Source: Tepidamorphus gemmatus (GTDB taxonomy: Bacteria > Pseudomonadota > Alphaproteobacteria > Rhizobiales > Tepidamorphaceae). Taken from it: a DNA stretch of 64,000 bases. Location: positions 62,001 through 126,000 of the forward strand of contig NZ_SMAK01000004.1 of NCBI RefSeq assembly GCF_004346195.1, given 5' to 3'. The notes beneath the pieces are model-generated. The model was given only the letters and a program-made list of their open reading frames with translations. It was not told the origin of the DNA and did not search any database. Positions 50,896-59,872 of the stretch are shown here, piece by piece; position 1 is the stretch's first letter; every line of letters starts with the position of its first letter. The position numbers were made by a program, and so were the translations under genes.

Positions 50896-50905
50896 GGTGC
50901 ACAGA

Positions 50906-52243
50906 ATGCCGGTCTGGGGATCGCCCGAACCGTTCGAGCGGCAGTCGGCCGCGCCGCTCGGATTCCGCAATGTCCGGCTGATCGATCCCTCGACCGGGCG
51001 CGACGAGATCGGCGGCCTGCTCGCCACCGGCGGCGTCATCGCCGATGTCGGTCCGCATCTGACATGGGGTCCCTTTCCCGACGGTACGGAGGTGATCGAC
51101 GGCGGCGGTTGCGTGCTGGCACCGGGTCTCGTCGACATGCGTGTGTTCACCGGCGAGCCGGGATATGAGCACCGGGAGACGATCGCCACAGCCAGCCGGG
51201 CGGCGGCGGCCGGTGGCGTCACGACGATGGTCTGCATGCCGGACACCGAGCCGGCGATCGACGATGTCGCGCTGGTCGATTACGTGCAGCGGCTGGCCCG
51301 CGATACGGCGATCGTACGGGTGCGGCCGATGGCGGCGCTCACCAAGGGGCTCGCCGGCGTCGAGATGACGGAGATCGGGCTGCTGTCGCAGGCCGGCGCC
51401 GTCGCCTTCACCAATGGGCGCAAGGCACTGACCAGTGCGCGGCTGATGCGGCGGGCACTGACCTACGCGCGGGATTTCGGGGCGCTCATCGTACATCATG
51501 TCGAGGACCCGGATCTCGCCGGCGACGGCGTGATGAACGAGGGCGAGACCGCCGCCCGGCTCGGCCTGCGCGGTATTCCGGCAGAGGCCGAGACGATCAT
51601 GCTCAGCCGCGATCTGCAGCTGGTCGGGCTGTCCGGCGGCCGCTATCACGCCGCGCAACTGTCGGCGGCCGCCTCGCTCGACCATCTGCGGCGCGCGCGT
51701 GCCCAGGGGCTGCCGGTCACGGCGGGCGTCTCCATCAACAACCTTACGCTCAACGAGATCGACGTCGGCGCCTACCGCACCTTCTTCAAGCTGTCGCCGC
51801 CGCTGCGAAGCGAGGACGACCGCCGGGCGCTCGTCGCCGCCGTCGCCGAGGGATTGATCGACGTCATCGTCTCGAGCCACGATCCGCAGGACGTCGAGAC
51901 CAAGCGCCATCCCTTCGCGGAATGCGAGGACGGCGCGATCGGACTGGAGACCCTGCTTGCAGCGGCGTTGAGGCTGTACCATTCAGGGGACGTGACACTG
52001 CTGCGGCTGATCGATGCGCTGTCGAGCCGTCCGGCGGCGATCCTGGGGCTCGATGCCGGGTCGCTCGAGCCAGGCCACCCTGCCGATCTCGTCTTCTTCG
52101 ATCCGAACCTGCCCTGGGTGGTCGATGCCACGCTGCTGTCGTCACGCTCAAAGAATACCGCCTTCGAGAATGCCCGCCTGCAGGGCCGGGTGCTGCGCAC
52201 CGTCGTTGCCGGGCGCACCGTATACGACTACGCTGGCGGTTGA
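50906..52243 (+). CDS. pyrC': Dihydroorotase homologue lacking metal ligands (pseudo-DHOase)
   Basis: A 445-residue amidohydrolase-fold protein of the dihydroorotase family. The normal DxHxH zinc motif reads GLVDMRVFTGEPG, so both histidines are replaced (by Arg79 and Phe81). The expected ligand in the SxDG segment reads FTNG, the HVS histidine is glutamine (YHAAQLS), and the TDHAP aspartate is serine (SSHDPQ). It should therefore be non-catalytic. Such proteins next to pyrB in Pseudomonas and other bacteria form a stabilising complex with ATCase. An active pyrC must lie elsewhere. Start: ATG with a GAGGTG ribosome binding site 6 bases upstream; GTG three codons earlier is possible. Confidence 0.9.
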   Translation: MPVWGSPEPFERQSAAPLGFRNVRLIDPSTGRDEIGGLLATGGVIADVGPHLTWGPFPDGTEVIDGGGCVLAPGLVDMRVFTGEPGYEHRETIATASRAAAAGGVTTMVCMPDTEPAIDDVALVDYVQRLARDTAIVRVRPMAALTKGLAGVEMTEIGLLSQAGAVAFTNGRKALTSARLMRRALTYARDFGALIVHHVEDPDLAGDGVMNEGETAARLGLRGIPAEAETIMLSRDLQLVGLSGGRYHAAQLSAAASLDHLRRARAQGLPVTAGVSINNLTLNEIDVGAYRTFFKLSPPLRSEDDRRALVAAVAEGLIDVIVSSHDPQDVETKRHPFAECEDGAIGLETLLAAALRLYHSGDVTLLRLIDALSSRPAAILGLDAGSLEPGHPADLVFFDPNLPWVVDATLLSSRSKNTAFENARLQGRVLRTVVAGRTVYDYAGG

Positions 52244-52264
52244 CGCTGAAGGACGGGTGGCCCG

Positions 52265-52891
52265 ATGCCGGATCAGATGAGCTTCAGCCTCGCGCTGCCC
52301 TATCTGCTGGCCGCGCTCGCCGGCGGTTATCTCCTCGGCTCGATTCCGTTCGGCGTGATCCTGACCCGCATGGCCGGGCTCGGCGATGTCAGGACGATCG
52401 GCTCCGGCAACATTGGCGCGACCAACGTGCTGCGCACCGGACGCAAGGGGCTTGCGGCGGCGACCCTTGTCGGCGACGCTCTGAAGGGCACGACCGCCGT
52501 AGTGCTGTTCGGTCATCTTTGGGGCCCCGATACGGCGCTTGTTGCCGGATTCGGCGCCTTTCTCGGTCATCTGTTTCCCGTCTGGCTGAAGTTCCGGGGC
52601 GGCAAGGGTGTCGCGACCTATATCGGCATCCTGCTGGGGTTGTTCTGGCCGGCGGCACTGATTTTCGCCGGCATGTGGATCGCCATGGCCTGGTTGACCC
52701 GCTACTCCTCGCTGTCGGCCCTGGTGGCCAGCGCGGCCACTCCGGTCGCTCTGGTACTGTTCGACAGGCTCCAGACGGCCGAACTGTTCGCCGTGCTGAC
52801 TGTACTGCTGTTCATCGCTCATCGCGCCAATATCGGCCGGCTGATGCGCGGCGAGGAGACGCGCATCGGCGGCGGTCCGGCCGCGTCGTGA
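52265..52891 (+). CDS. plsY: Acyl-phosphate glycerol-3-phosphate acyltransferase PlsY
   Basis: A 208-residue inner-membrane enzyme with about five helices that transfers an acyl group from acyl-phosphate to glycerol-3-phosphate, the first step of phospholipid synthesis. The signatures are [49 protein letters not shown] and the loop before [13 protein letters not shown]. Its stop overlaps the GTG start of dprA by four bases (GTGA). A second ATG, four codons in, is an alternative start. Confidence 0.95.
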   Translation: MPDQMSFSLALPYLLAALAGGYLLGSIPFGVILTRMAGLGDVRTIGSGNIGATNVLRTGRKGLAAATLVGDALKGTTAVVLFGHLWGPDTALVAGFGAFLGHLFPVWLKFRGGKGVATYIGILLGLFWPAALIFAGMWIAMAWLTRYSSLSALVASAATPVALVLFDRLQTAELFAVLTVLLFIAHRANIGRLMRGEETRIGGGPAAS

Positions 52892-54018
52892 GCCTCGAGC
52901 CGTCGCCGGCGCAGCCTGTGCTCGCGGCGGCCCAGAAACTGGACTGGTTGCGCCTGCTGCGCAGCGAGAATGTCGGGCCGATTACCTTCCGCGCCCTCAT
53001 CAACCGGTATGGCGGCGCCGCCGAAGCGCTTGCCGCCCTGCCCGGCCTGTCGGCGAGAGGCGGCCTGTCCCGCCCGATCCGGATCTGCTCGCGCGAGGAG
53101 GCTGAACGGGAGATTGCCGCGGCAGAGCGTCTGGGGGGCGCGCTGGTCGCCTGGGGCGAGCCTGGCTATCCGCCGCTGTTGGCCCGCGTCGAGGATGCGC
53201 CGCCGCTGCTCTACGTATCTGGTTCGCTTGCCGCGAGCGCCCTGCCCGCCGTCGCGATCGTCGGCTCGCGCAACTGCTCCGCCGTCGGCCGCAGAATGGC
53301 CGCGACCATGGCGGCCGAGCTTGCTCGCGAAGGCTTTGCCGTCGCATCGGGGCTGGCTCGCGGCATCGACGCGGCAGCGCACGAGGCGAGTCTGGCGACG
53401 GCCACGATCGCCGTCCTGGCCGGTGGTCTCGGCCGGCTATATCCACCTGAACATGCCGAACTTGCCGCCGCGATCCGCCATAACGGCCTGCTGATCACCG
53501 AGATGCCACCCGACCGCATCGCCAAGGCGCAGGATTTTCCCCGGCGCAACCGCATCATCTCTGGCATTTCCTATGGCGTGGTGGTGGTCGAGGCTGCTGC
53601 GCGGTCCGGAACACTGATCACGGCGCGATTCGCACTGGAACAGGGACGCGAGGTATTCGCCGTACCCGGATCGCCGCTCGACCCGAGAGCGGAGGGTACA
53701 AACCGGCTGATCCGCAACGGCGCGACACTGGTTCGCGATGCCGCGGACGTTCTCGAGGTGCTGCGCCCGATGCTGGGCCAGCGGCCCCCGCCGGCGCCGC
53801 TGACGGAGCCGGAGGCCGACGGGAAGGCGGAACCGATCGACGTCGGCGACAGCGACCGCGGCCGCGTCATCGACGCCCTCAGCCCGACGCCCACCGAACT
53901 GGACGACGTCGTCCGCCAGACCGGCCTCAGGCCTGCCCAGGTCATGCTCGTACTGATCGAACTCGAACTGGCTGGCCGCATCGAGCGGCACGCGGGAAAC
54001 CGAGTCTCGCTGACTTGA
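52888..54018 (+). CDS. dprA: DprA, DNA-processing protein
   Basis: A 376-residue single-stranded-DNA binding protein that loads RecA during natural transformation. An N-terminal SAM-like region ([17 protein letters not shown]) is followed by the Rossmann-type domain with [44 protein letters not shown] and [12 protein letters not shown]-terminal winged-helix domain ([18 protein letters not shown]) is also present. The start is a GTG inside the plsY stop, since the longer frame runs antisense-like through pyrC' and plsY. Many non-competent bacteria keep dprA, so competence is not implied. Confidence 0.94.
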   Translation: MSLEPSPAQPVLAAAQKLDWLRLLRSENVGPITFRALINRYGGAAEALAALPGLSARGGLSRPIRICSREEAEREIAAAERLGGALVAWGEPGYPPLLARVEDAPPLLYVSGSLAASALPAVAIVGSRNCSAVGRRMAATMAAELAREGFAVASGLARGIDAAAHEASLATATIAVLAGGLGRLYPPEHAELAAAIRHNGLLITEMPPDRIAKAQDFPRRNRIISGISYGVVVVEAAARSGTLITARFALEQGREVFAVPGSPLDPRAEGTNRLIRNGATLVRDAADVLEVLRPMLGQRPPPAPLTEPEADGKAEPIDVGDSDRGRVIDALSPTPTELDDVVRQTGLRPAQVMLVLIELELAGRIERHAGNRVSLT

Positions 54019-54033
54019 CTGCAGCCCCGGCCT

Positions 54034-54237
54034 TCAGCGTCGTGCCGGCAGCGTGCCCGCCTCCGCCGCAGCCTCGACCCTCGCCATTTCCAGAAGATAG
54101 GCGACCAGATCCATCCCCGCCGCATCGGCGAGACGAACCAGTTCCGGCAGGAATGTGGCCAGATACTGTGCGGTCGCCAGACGTTGTTGCGGATCGACGG
54201 TCGCAGGGCGGGAGCGCTTGCCGGTCAACCCCTTCAT
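54034..54237 (-). CDS. Small conserved-looking protein of unknown function
   Basis: A 67-residue, probably cytoplasmic protein, on the opposite strand between dprA and topA. It starts MKGLTGKRSRPATVDPQQ, then has a helical segment LATAQYLATFLPELVRLADAAG and MDLVAYLLEMARVEA. The pattern of short amphipathic helices ending in YLLEMARVEA is familiar to me from small unnamed proteins of Hyphomicrobiales. No function is known. An ATG 30 bases upstream is an alternative start. It is convergent with dprA, 15 bases from its end. Confidence 0.65.
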   Translation of the reverse strand: MKGLTGKRSRPATVDPQQRLATAQYLATFLPELVRLADAAGMDLVAYLLEMARVEAAAEAGTLPARR

Positions 54238-54319
54238 GTGAGTGCGTGCCCCTCGCTGTGGCGCCACAGGAAGCCGCGGGGCGCCTGCAACAACACTAAT
54301 AGATCGCGGAAATAATGAA

Positions 54320-54338
54320 ATACACTTTTAGCGTGTAT
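54320..54338. promoter_or_regulatory. Inverted repeat between the small gene and topA
   Basis: ATACAC and GTGTAT surround seven bases (TTTTAGC) in an AT-rich patch 115 bases before topA and 83 bases before the small minus-strand gene. A regulator-binding palindrome is possible. A second, shorter palindrome, GTGT-TTG-ACAC, lies at 54365-54375. I cannot name the regulator. Confidence 0.4.
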
Positions 54339-54453
54339 GTACGAACTGATCCGATGTGCAACTCGTGTTTGACACATCTCGGCGCTTTGACCATGTTCCG
54401 CGCCACCTGCGGGCCGCCGGCGCCTGCATCATCTGGAGGCAACCGTCCCGCCC

Positions 54454-57135
54454 ATGGATGTCGTCATCGTCGAATCCCCGGCGAAAGCGAAGACCATCAA
54501 CAAGTACCTCGGCAGCCGGTATCGGGTGATCGCCTCGTTGGGCCACATCCGCGACCTGCCGTCCAAGGACGGGTCTGTGCAGCCGGACCGCGACTTCGAG
54601 ATGGTCTGGGAGGTTGATCAGAAGAAATCCAAGCAGGTCTCGGAGATCGCCAGCGCAGTAAAAGGCGCCGACCGCGTCATCCTCGCCACCGACCCCGACC
54701 GCGAAGGCGAGGCGATCTCGTGGCATGTCCTGGAGGTGCTGCGGAAGAAGGGCGTGCTGAAGGACAAGCCGGTCGAACGAGTGGTGTTCAATGCAGTCAC
54801 CAAGCAGGCCGTGCTCGAGGCACTCGCCCATCCGCGCGACATCGACCGCCCGCTGGTCGAGGCCTATCTGGCACGCCGGGCGCTCGACTACCTCGTCGGA
54901 TTCACGCTGTCACCGGTGCTGTGGCGCAAGGTCCCCGGCGCGCGGTCGGCCGGACGGGTGCAGTCGGTGGCGCTCAGGATCGTCTGCGACCGCGAAGCCG
55001 AGATCGAGACCTTCGTGCCGCGGGAGTACTGGCAGATCGTGGCTGATCTGCTGGCCGGTCCGGAAGGATTCGAGGCGCGCCTGGTGGGGGCGGACGGCGA
55101 GAGGATCGACCGCCTGACGATTGGCGACGGTGCGCGGGCGAACGCGCTGAAAGCGGTGCTCGAATCTGCGACATACCGCGTGCAGTCCGTGGAGAAGAAG
55201 CCGGTCCGCCGCAATCCGCCGCCGCCCTTCACCACGTCGACACTGCAGCAGGAGGCCTCGCGCAAGCTCGGCTTCTCCGCCGACCGCACGATGCGCACGG
55301 CCCAGCGGCTCTACGAGGGCGTCTCTCTCGGCGGCGAGACGGTCGGTCTGATCACCTACATGCGCACCGACGGACTGGAAATCGTCCCGGAAGCGATCCA
55401 GGCAGCGCGGCGGACGATCGAAGCCGACTTCGGCGACCGCTACCTGCCCGGCGCCCCGCGCATCTATCGCACCAAGGCGAAGAACGCGCAGGAGGCGCAC
55501 GAGGCGATCAGGCCGACCGACATCGCCCGCCGTCCGGACGAGACGGCGCGCTACCTGGAGGGCGATCAGCAGCGTCTCTACGAGCTGATCTGGAAGCGCA
55601 CGCTGGCTAGCCAGATGGAGGCGGCCGAGCTGGAGCGCACGACCGTGGAGATCGAGGCACAGGCTGCCGACGGCAAGCGCTACCAGCTTCGCGCCACCGG
55701 CACAGTGCAGCGTTTTGACGGATTCCTGGCGCTCTATCAGGAAGGAGCCGACGACGATGCCGACAGCGAGGAGAGCCGGCGCCTGCCACCAATGAAGGAG
55801 GGCGAGGCGCTCGGGCTGAAGGAGGTCCGGGCAAGCCAGCACTTCACCGAACCGCCGCCGCGGTTCAGCGAGGCGACGCTGATCAAGCGGCTTGAGGAAC
55901 TTGGCATCGGCCGCCCCTCGACCTATGCCGCGACATTGCAGGTGCTGCAGGATCGCGAATACGTGCGGCTCGACAAGCGTCGTCTCGTGCCCGAAGCGAA
56001 AGGGCGGCTGGTCACGGCCTTCCTGGAGGGCTTCTTCAAGCGCTACGTCGAGTACGACTTTACCGCCGATCTGGAGGAAAAGCTGGATCGCGTCTCGGCC
56101 GGCGAGATCGGTTGGCGCGAGGTGTTGCGCGACTTCTGGCGCGATTTCGTTGCCGAGGTGGAGAAGACGGCGAATCTCACGACATCGGAGGTCTTCGAGG
56201 TACTCAACGACATCCTCGCGCCGTACGTCTTCCCGCCGCGCACAGACGGCGCAGACCCGAGGCTCTGTCCGACCTGCGGAACCGGCCGGCTGGCTATCAA
56301 GCGCGGCAAGAACGGACCGTTCATCGGCTGCTCCAACTATCCCGACTGCAACCACACCCGCGATCTCGCTGCGCCGAACGGCGAGACCGGCGACGTGGCG
56401 ACGACCGGCAACCGCATCATCGGCGTTGATCCGGAGAGCGGCCTCGAGGTGAGCCTGCGCACCGGCCGCTTCGGTCCCTATCTGCAGCTTGGCGAAGGCG
56501 GTGACGGCGAGAAGCCGAAGCGCGCGTCGCTTCCGAAGGGTATGGATCCGCAGTCCCTCACCCTCAAGCGGGCGCTGGAGCTTCTCTCCCTGCCGCGCAC
56601 GGTCGGCATTCACCCGGAGACCGGCAAGCCAATCCTTGCAGGTCTCGGTCGGTATGGTCCGTTCGTGCAGCACGAGAAGACCTACGCCAATCTCGAGTCC
56701 TTCGAGGATATCTTCACCGTCGGCGTCAACCGGGCGGTCACGCTGATCGCCGAGAAGGAGCTGAAGTCCGGACGGCGCGGCGCCGCTGCAATCTTGAAGA
56801 CGCTCGGCGAGCACGCCGACTTCGGCGGCCCGATCGAGGTCAAGGCTGGCCGTTACGGCCCCTACGTCACCGACGGCAGCATCAACGCGACGCTGCCAAG
56901 GGGATCGGACCCGGAGACGCTGACCCTCGAGCAGGCGGTGGAGCTGCTCACGGCGAAGGCCGCGAGGGACGGCGGCAAATCCGCGCGAGGCAGGAAGTCG
57001 GCCACGGCCGGCAAGACAACCGGGCGGTCCACCGGCAGGGCCAGCAAGACTGCAAGGACCGGCAAGGCCGGCAGCCCGAAGACGAGTGTCGCAAGGAAGG
57101 GCCGGATCGCCCCGAAGGGCGCGCCGGAGAGCTGA
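54454..57135 (+). CDS. topA: DNA topoisomerase I
   Basis: An 893-residue type IA topoisomerase that relaxes negative supercoils. The Toprim domain begins MDVVIVESPAKAKTINKYLG and has TDPDREGEAISWH. The catalytic tyrosine is in GLITYMRTDGL (Tyr302). One four-cysteine zinc ribbon, LCPTCGTG...GCSNYPDCNH, lies at about residues 608-635, followed by two repeats of the TopA C-terminal type (LRTGRFGPYLQLGEG, KAGRYGPYVTDGS). The tail after about 830 is a Lys/Arg/Gly/Thr-rich DNA-binding extension. The stop overlaps the rnr start (TGATG). Confidence 0.97.
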   Translation: MDVVIVESPAKAKTINKYLGSRYRVIASLGHIRDLPSKDGSVQPDRDFEMVWEVDQKKSKQVSEIASAVKGADRVILATDPDREGEAISWHVLEVLRKKGVLKDKPVERVVFNAVTKQAVLEALAHPRDIDRPLVEAYLARRALDYLVGFTLSPVLWRKVPGARSAGRVQSVALRIVCDREAEIETFVPREYWQIVADLLAGPEGFEARLVGADGERIDRLTIGDGARANALKAVLESATYRVQSVEKKPVRRNPPPPFTTSTLQQEASRKLGFSADRTMRTAQRLYEGVSLGGETVGLITYMRTDGLEIVPEAIQAARRTIEADFGDRYLPGAPRIYRTKAKNAQEAHEAIRPTDIARRPDETARYLEGDQQRLYELIWKRTLASQMEAAELERTTVEIEAQAADGKRYQLRATGTVQRFDGFLALYQEGADDDADSEESRRLPPMKEGEALGLKEVRASQHFTEPPPRFSEATLIKRLEELGIGRPSTYAATLQVLQDREYVRLDKRRLVPEAKGRLVTAFLEGFFKRYVEYDFTADLEEKLDRVSAGEIGWREVLRDFWRDFVAEVEKTANLTTSEVFEVLNDILAPYVFPPRTDGADPRLCPTCGTGRLAIKRGKNGPFIGCSNYPDCNHTRDLAAPNGETGDVATTGNRIIGVDPESGLEVSLRTGRFGPYLQLGEGGDGEKPKRASLPKGMDPQSLTLKRALELLSLPRTVGIHPETGKPILAGLGRYGPFVQHEKTYANLESFEDIFTVGVNRAVTLIAEKELKSGRRGAAAILKTLGEHADFGGPIEVKAGRYGPYVTDGSINATLPRGSDPETLTLEQAVELLTAKAARDGGKSARGRKSATAGKTTGRSTGRASKTARTGKAGSPKTSVARKGRIAPKGAPES

Positions 57136-59411
57136 TGGTGAAGGGCCGGCGCAGCGAGGGAAAGGTTGCGCTTCCGACCCGCGAGGCGATCCTCGAGTTC
57201 ATCCGTGACCATCCTGGCAAGGCCGGAAAGCGCGAGATCGCGCGAGCGTTCGGCATCACGTCATCCGACAGGATCGGCCTCAAGGCACTGCTCAAGCAGA
57301 TGGCCGAAGAGGGGCTTGTCGAGCGGCGCCGCAAGGCGCTGAAGCGGCCTGGCCACATCGCGGCCGTCGAGGAACTCGAGGTGGTGTCGCGCACGCCGGA
57401 GGGCGATGTCGTCGCCATCCCGACCGACTGGGACGAGGCCGAGCACGGAATGCCGCCGCGCGTGCTCATCATGCCCGAGCGCGGCCGCAAGGCGCGGCTA
57501 CAGGCGCCGGGCGTCGGCGACCGTATACTCGCCCGCATCCGCGATCGCGCGGATCGGGACGGCGGGATCGCGCACGAAGGCAGGGTGATCCGCATCCTCG
57601 ACCGACGCCCAACAACCATCGTCGGCGTGTTCGAGGAACGGCCGGGCGGAGCAGGCGTCGTGCGGTCGGTTGACAGGAAGGACCGCCGCGACCTGATCGT
57701 TGCGCCGGGCGACAGCGGTAATGCCGAGGACGGCAACCTGGTGCGCGTCGAGATCCGCAAGTCGGTTCGGCTCGGTCCGCCACGCGCTGTCGTGCGCGAG
57801 GTGGTTGGCGATCTGAAGAGCGAGAAGGCGGTCAGTCTGATCGCCATCCTGACCCACGGCATCCCGTACGAATTCCCGGCCGAGGCGATCGCCGAGGCAC
57901 AAGCCGCGCAGCCGGTCGGGCTGCAAGGGCGGCTGGACCTGCGCCGCCTGCCGCTGGTCACCATCGACCCATCGGACGCCAAGGATCATGACGATGCCGT
58001 CCATGCGGCGCCCGATACCGATCCCGCCAACCCTGGCGGCCACATCATCACGGTCGCGATCGCTGACGTCGCCCACTACGTCCGTCAGGGCAGCGCACTC
58101 GACAGATCGGCGCGCGAACGCGGCAATTCGGTCTACTTCCCCGATCGCGTGGTGCCGATGCTACCGGAGGAGCTGTCGTCGGACCTGTGCTCGCTAAGGG
58201 CCGGCGAGGACCGCGCGGCAATCGTCGCCGAGATTGTCGTCGATGCGAATGGCCGGATGCGCCGGCACCGGTTCTCTCGGGCGGTGGTTCGGGTGGCGGC
58301 GGGCATCGACTATGTCCGCGCTCAGGATGCGATCGACGGCCGGACGGACGGCGACACCGCCGCCATCCTCGACACGGTGCTGAGGCCATTGTGGGCGGCC
58401 TTCGCGGCCGTGGCGAAGGCGCGCGACGCGCGTGAGCCGCTGGAACTCGAGATTCCGGAGCGCAAGCTCGTCCTCGATGGCGCCGGCCATGTAAAGAAGG
58501 TGACGGTGCCGCCGCGCCTCGACAGCCACCGGCTGATCGAGGCGTTCATGATCCTCGCCAATGTCGCCGCGGCGGAGACGCTGGAGAAGCGGCGCATGCC
58601 CCTGCTCTACCGTGTCCACGACGCACCGTCGCCGGAAAAGCTCGCCGCACTGTCGGACTTCCTGGCGACCATCGGCCTCAAGCTGCCCAAGGCCGGCGTG
58701 CTGCTGCCGCGCCACTTCAACGGCATCCTCCGACGCGTCCAGGGCAGCGAGCACGAACGGCTGGTCAACGAGGTGATACTGCGCAGCCAGGCGCAGGCGG
58801 AATACGCCGCCGGCAATTTCGGACATTTCGGCCTCAATCTCCGCCGCTACGCCCATTTCACCTCGCCGATCCGGCGCTATGCCGACCTGATCGTCCACCG
58901 GGCGCTGATCCGGGCGCTTGATCTCGGCAATGACGGGCTCGACGATCGCACCATCGACAAGCTCGACGAGATCGCCGCCCATATCTCGGCGACCGAGCGC
59001 CGCGCGATGCTGGCCGAGCGCGAGACCGTTGACAGGCTCATCGCCGACTACCTTGCCGACAGGATCGGGGCGACCTTCCACGGGCGGATCACCGGAGTGA
59101 CCCGATCCGGCCTGTTCGTTCGGCTTGACGATACTGGGGCCGACGGGTTCATTCCCCTGTCGAGCCTCGGCGCCGACTACTATCTCCACGACGAGGCGAG
59201 TCAGCGGGTCGTTGGCGAACGGACCGGCGAGACCCACAGGCTCGGAGACGAGGTCGAGGTGCGACTCGTTGAAGCGGTGCCGCTGGCCGGCGCCTTGCGG
59301 TTTGAGCTTCTCAGCGAAGGCGCCTATCTAGGTTCGCGTTCGAGACCAAGACCACGCCGCGGCAGCCCCGAGCGCAAGGCCGGGCGACGCGGCAGACCGG
59401 AAAGCCGATGA
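57135..59411 (+). CDS. rnr: Ribonuclease R
   Basis: A 758-residue 3'-5' exoribonuclease that degrades structured RNA and helps rRNA quality control. An N-terminal winged-helix region (HPGKAGKREIARAFGITSSDR) is followed by cold-shock domains at about 85-225, the RNB catalytic domain with TIDPSDAKDHDDAVHA, and a C-terminal S1 domain (GATFHGRITGVTRSGLFVRL). A basic tail ends the protein. It is joined to topA by a one-base TGATG overlap and to the DUF983 gene by a four-base ATGA overlap. Confidence 0.96.
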   Translation: MVKGRRSEGKVALPTREAILEFIRDHPGKAGKREIARAFGITSSDRIGLKALLKQMAEEGLVERRRKALKRPGHIAAVEELEVVSRTPEGDVVAIPTDWDEAEHGMPPRVLIMPERGRKARLQAPGVGDRILARIRDRADRDGGIAHEGRVIRILDRRPTTIVGVFEERPGGAGVVRSVDRKDRRDLIVAPGDSGNAEDGNLVRVEIRKSVRLGPPRAVVREVVGDLKSEKAVSLIAILTHGIPYEFPAEAIAEAQAAQPVGLQGRLDLRRLPLVTIDPSDAKDHDDAVHAAPDTDPANPGGHIITVAIADVAHYVRQGSALDRSARERGNSVYFPDRVVPMLPEELSSDLCSLRAGEDRAAIVAEIVVDANGRMRRHRFSRAVVRVAAGIDYVRAQDAIDGRTDGDTAAILDTVLRPLWAAFAAVAKARDAREPLELEIPERKLVLDGAGHVKKVTVPPRLDSHRLIEAFMILANVAAAETLEKRRMPLLYRVHDAPSPEKLAALSDFLATIGLKLPKAGVLLPRHFNGILRRVQGSEHERLVNEVILRSQAQAEYAAGNFGHFGLNLRRYAHFTSPIRRYADLIVHRALIRALDLGNDGLDDRTIDKLDEIAAHISATERRAMLAERETVDRLIADYLADRIGATFHGRITGVTRSGLFVRLDDTGADGFIPLSSLGADYYLHDEASQRVVGERTGETHRLGDEVEVRLVEAVPLAGALRFELLSEGAYLGSRSRPRPRRGSPERKAGRRGRPESR

Positions 59412-59872
59412 CACAGCCCGAGACCACCTGGCGACGCAGCACGGCAGAGCGGCCGGGGCGTCCGCTCGTACTGGCGATGCGGCGCGGCGCCACGCTGAAA
59501 TGCCCCGCCTGCGGAACCGGCGGACTCTATCGCGCCTACCTGAAGGTGAGCGAAGCCTGCCCGGCCTGCGGCGAGGCGCTGCACCATCACCGTGCCGATG
59601 ACGCGCCGCCCTACTTCACCATCGTGCTTGTCGGCCACATCGTCGTGCCGCTGGTGCTGACGGTCGAAAAGCTCTACGCCCCGCCGATCTGGCTTCAGGC
59701 CACCGCCTGGTCGCTGGTGACGCTGCTGATGGCGCTGGCGGCCCTGCCGATGATCAAGGGGGCGCTCGTCGGCCTGCAATGGGCCCTCTACATGCACGGC
59801 TTCGACCCGCATGCCTCCGGCCGGGAGGACTGGGACGGAACCGGAGTTCAGCCAACCGGATCCAAGACGTGA
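59408..59872 (+). CDS. DUF983 membrane protein
   Basis: A 154-residue protein with two CxxC pairs (Cys32/35, CPACGTGGL, and Cys51/54, CPACGEAL) forming a likely zinc ribbon, then two membrane segments at about residues 68-88 and 95-115. This is the usual DUF983 layout. Function is unknown. It is translationally coupled to rnr upstream and to the NUDIX gene downstream, the order found in many Hyphomicrobiales. Confidence 0.92.
   Translation: MTQPETTWRRSTAERPGRPLVLAMRRGATLKCPACGTGGLYRAYLKVSEACPACGEALHHHRADDAPPYFTIVLVGHIVVPLVLTVEKLYAPPIWLQATAWSLVTLLMALAALPMIKGALVGLQWALYMHGFDPHASGREDWDGTGVQPTGSKT

Noticed and set aside
50906-52243. Annotation as an active dihydroorotase
   Set aside because: The zinc-ligand histidines and aspartate are replaced, so catalysis is not expected.
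51922-52887. Long N-terminal extension of dprA
   Set aside because: The frame is open through pyrC' and plsY, but the sequence is an arginine-rich shadow; DprA starts at the GTG overlapping the plsY stop.
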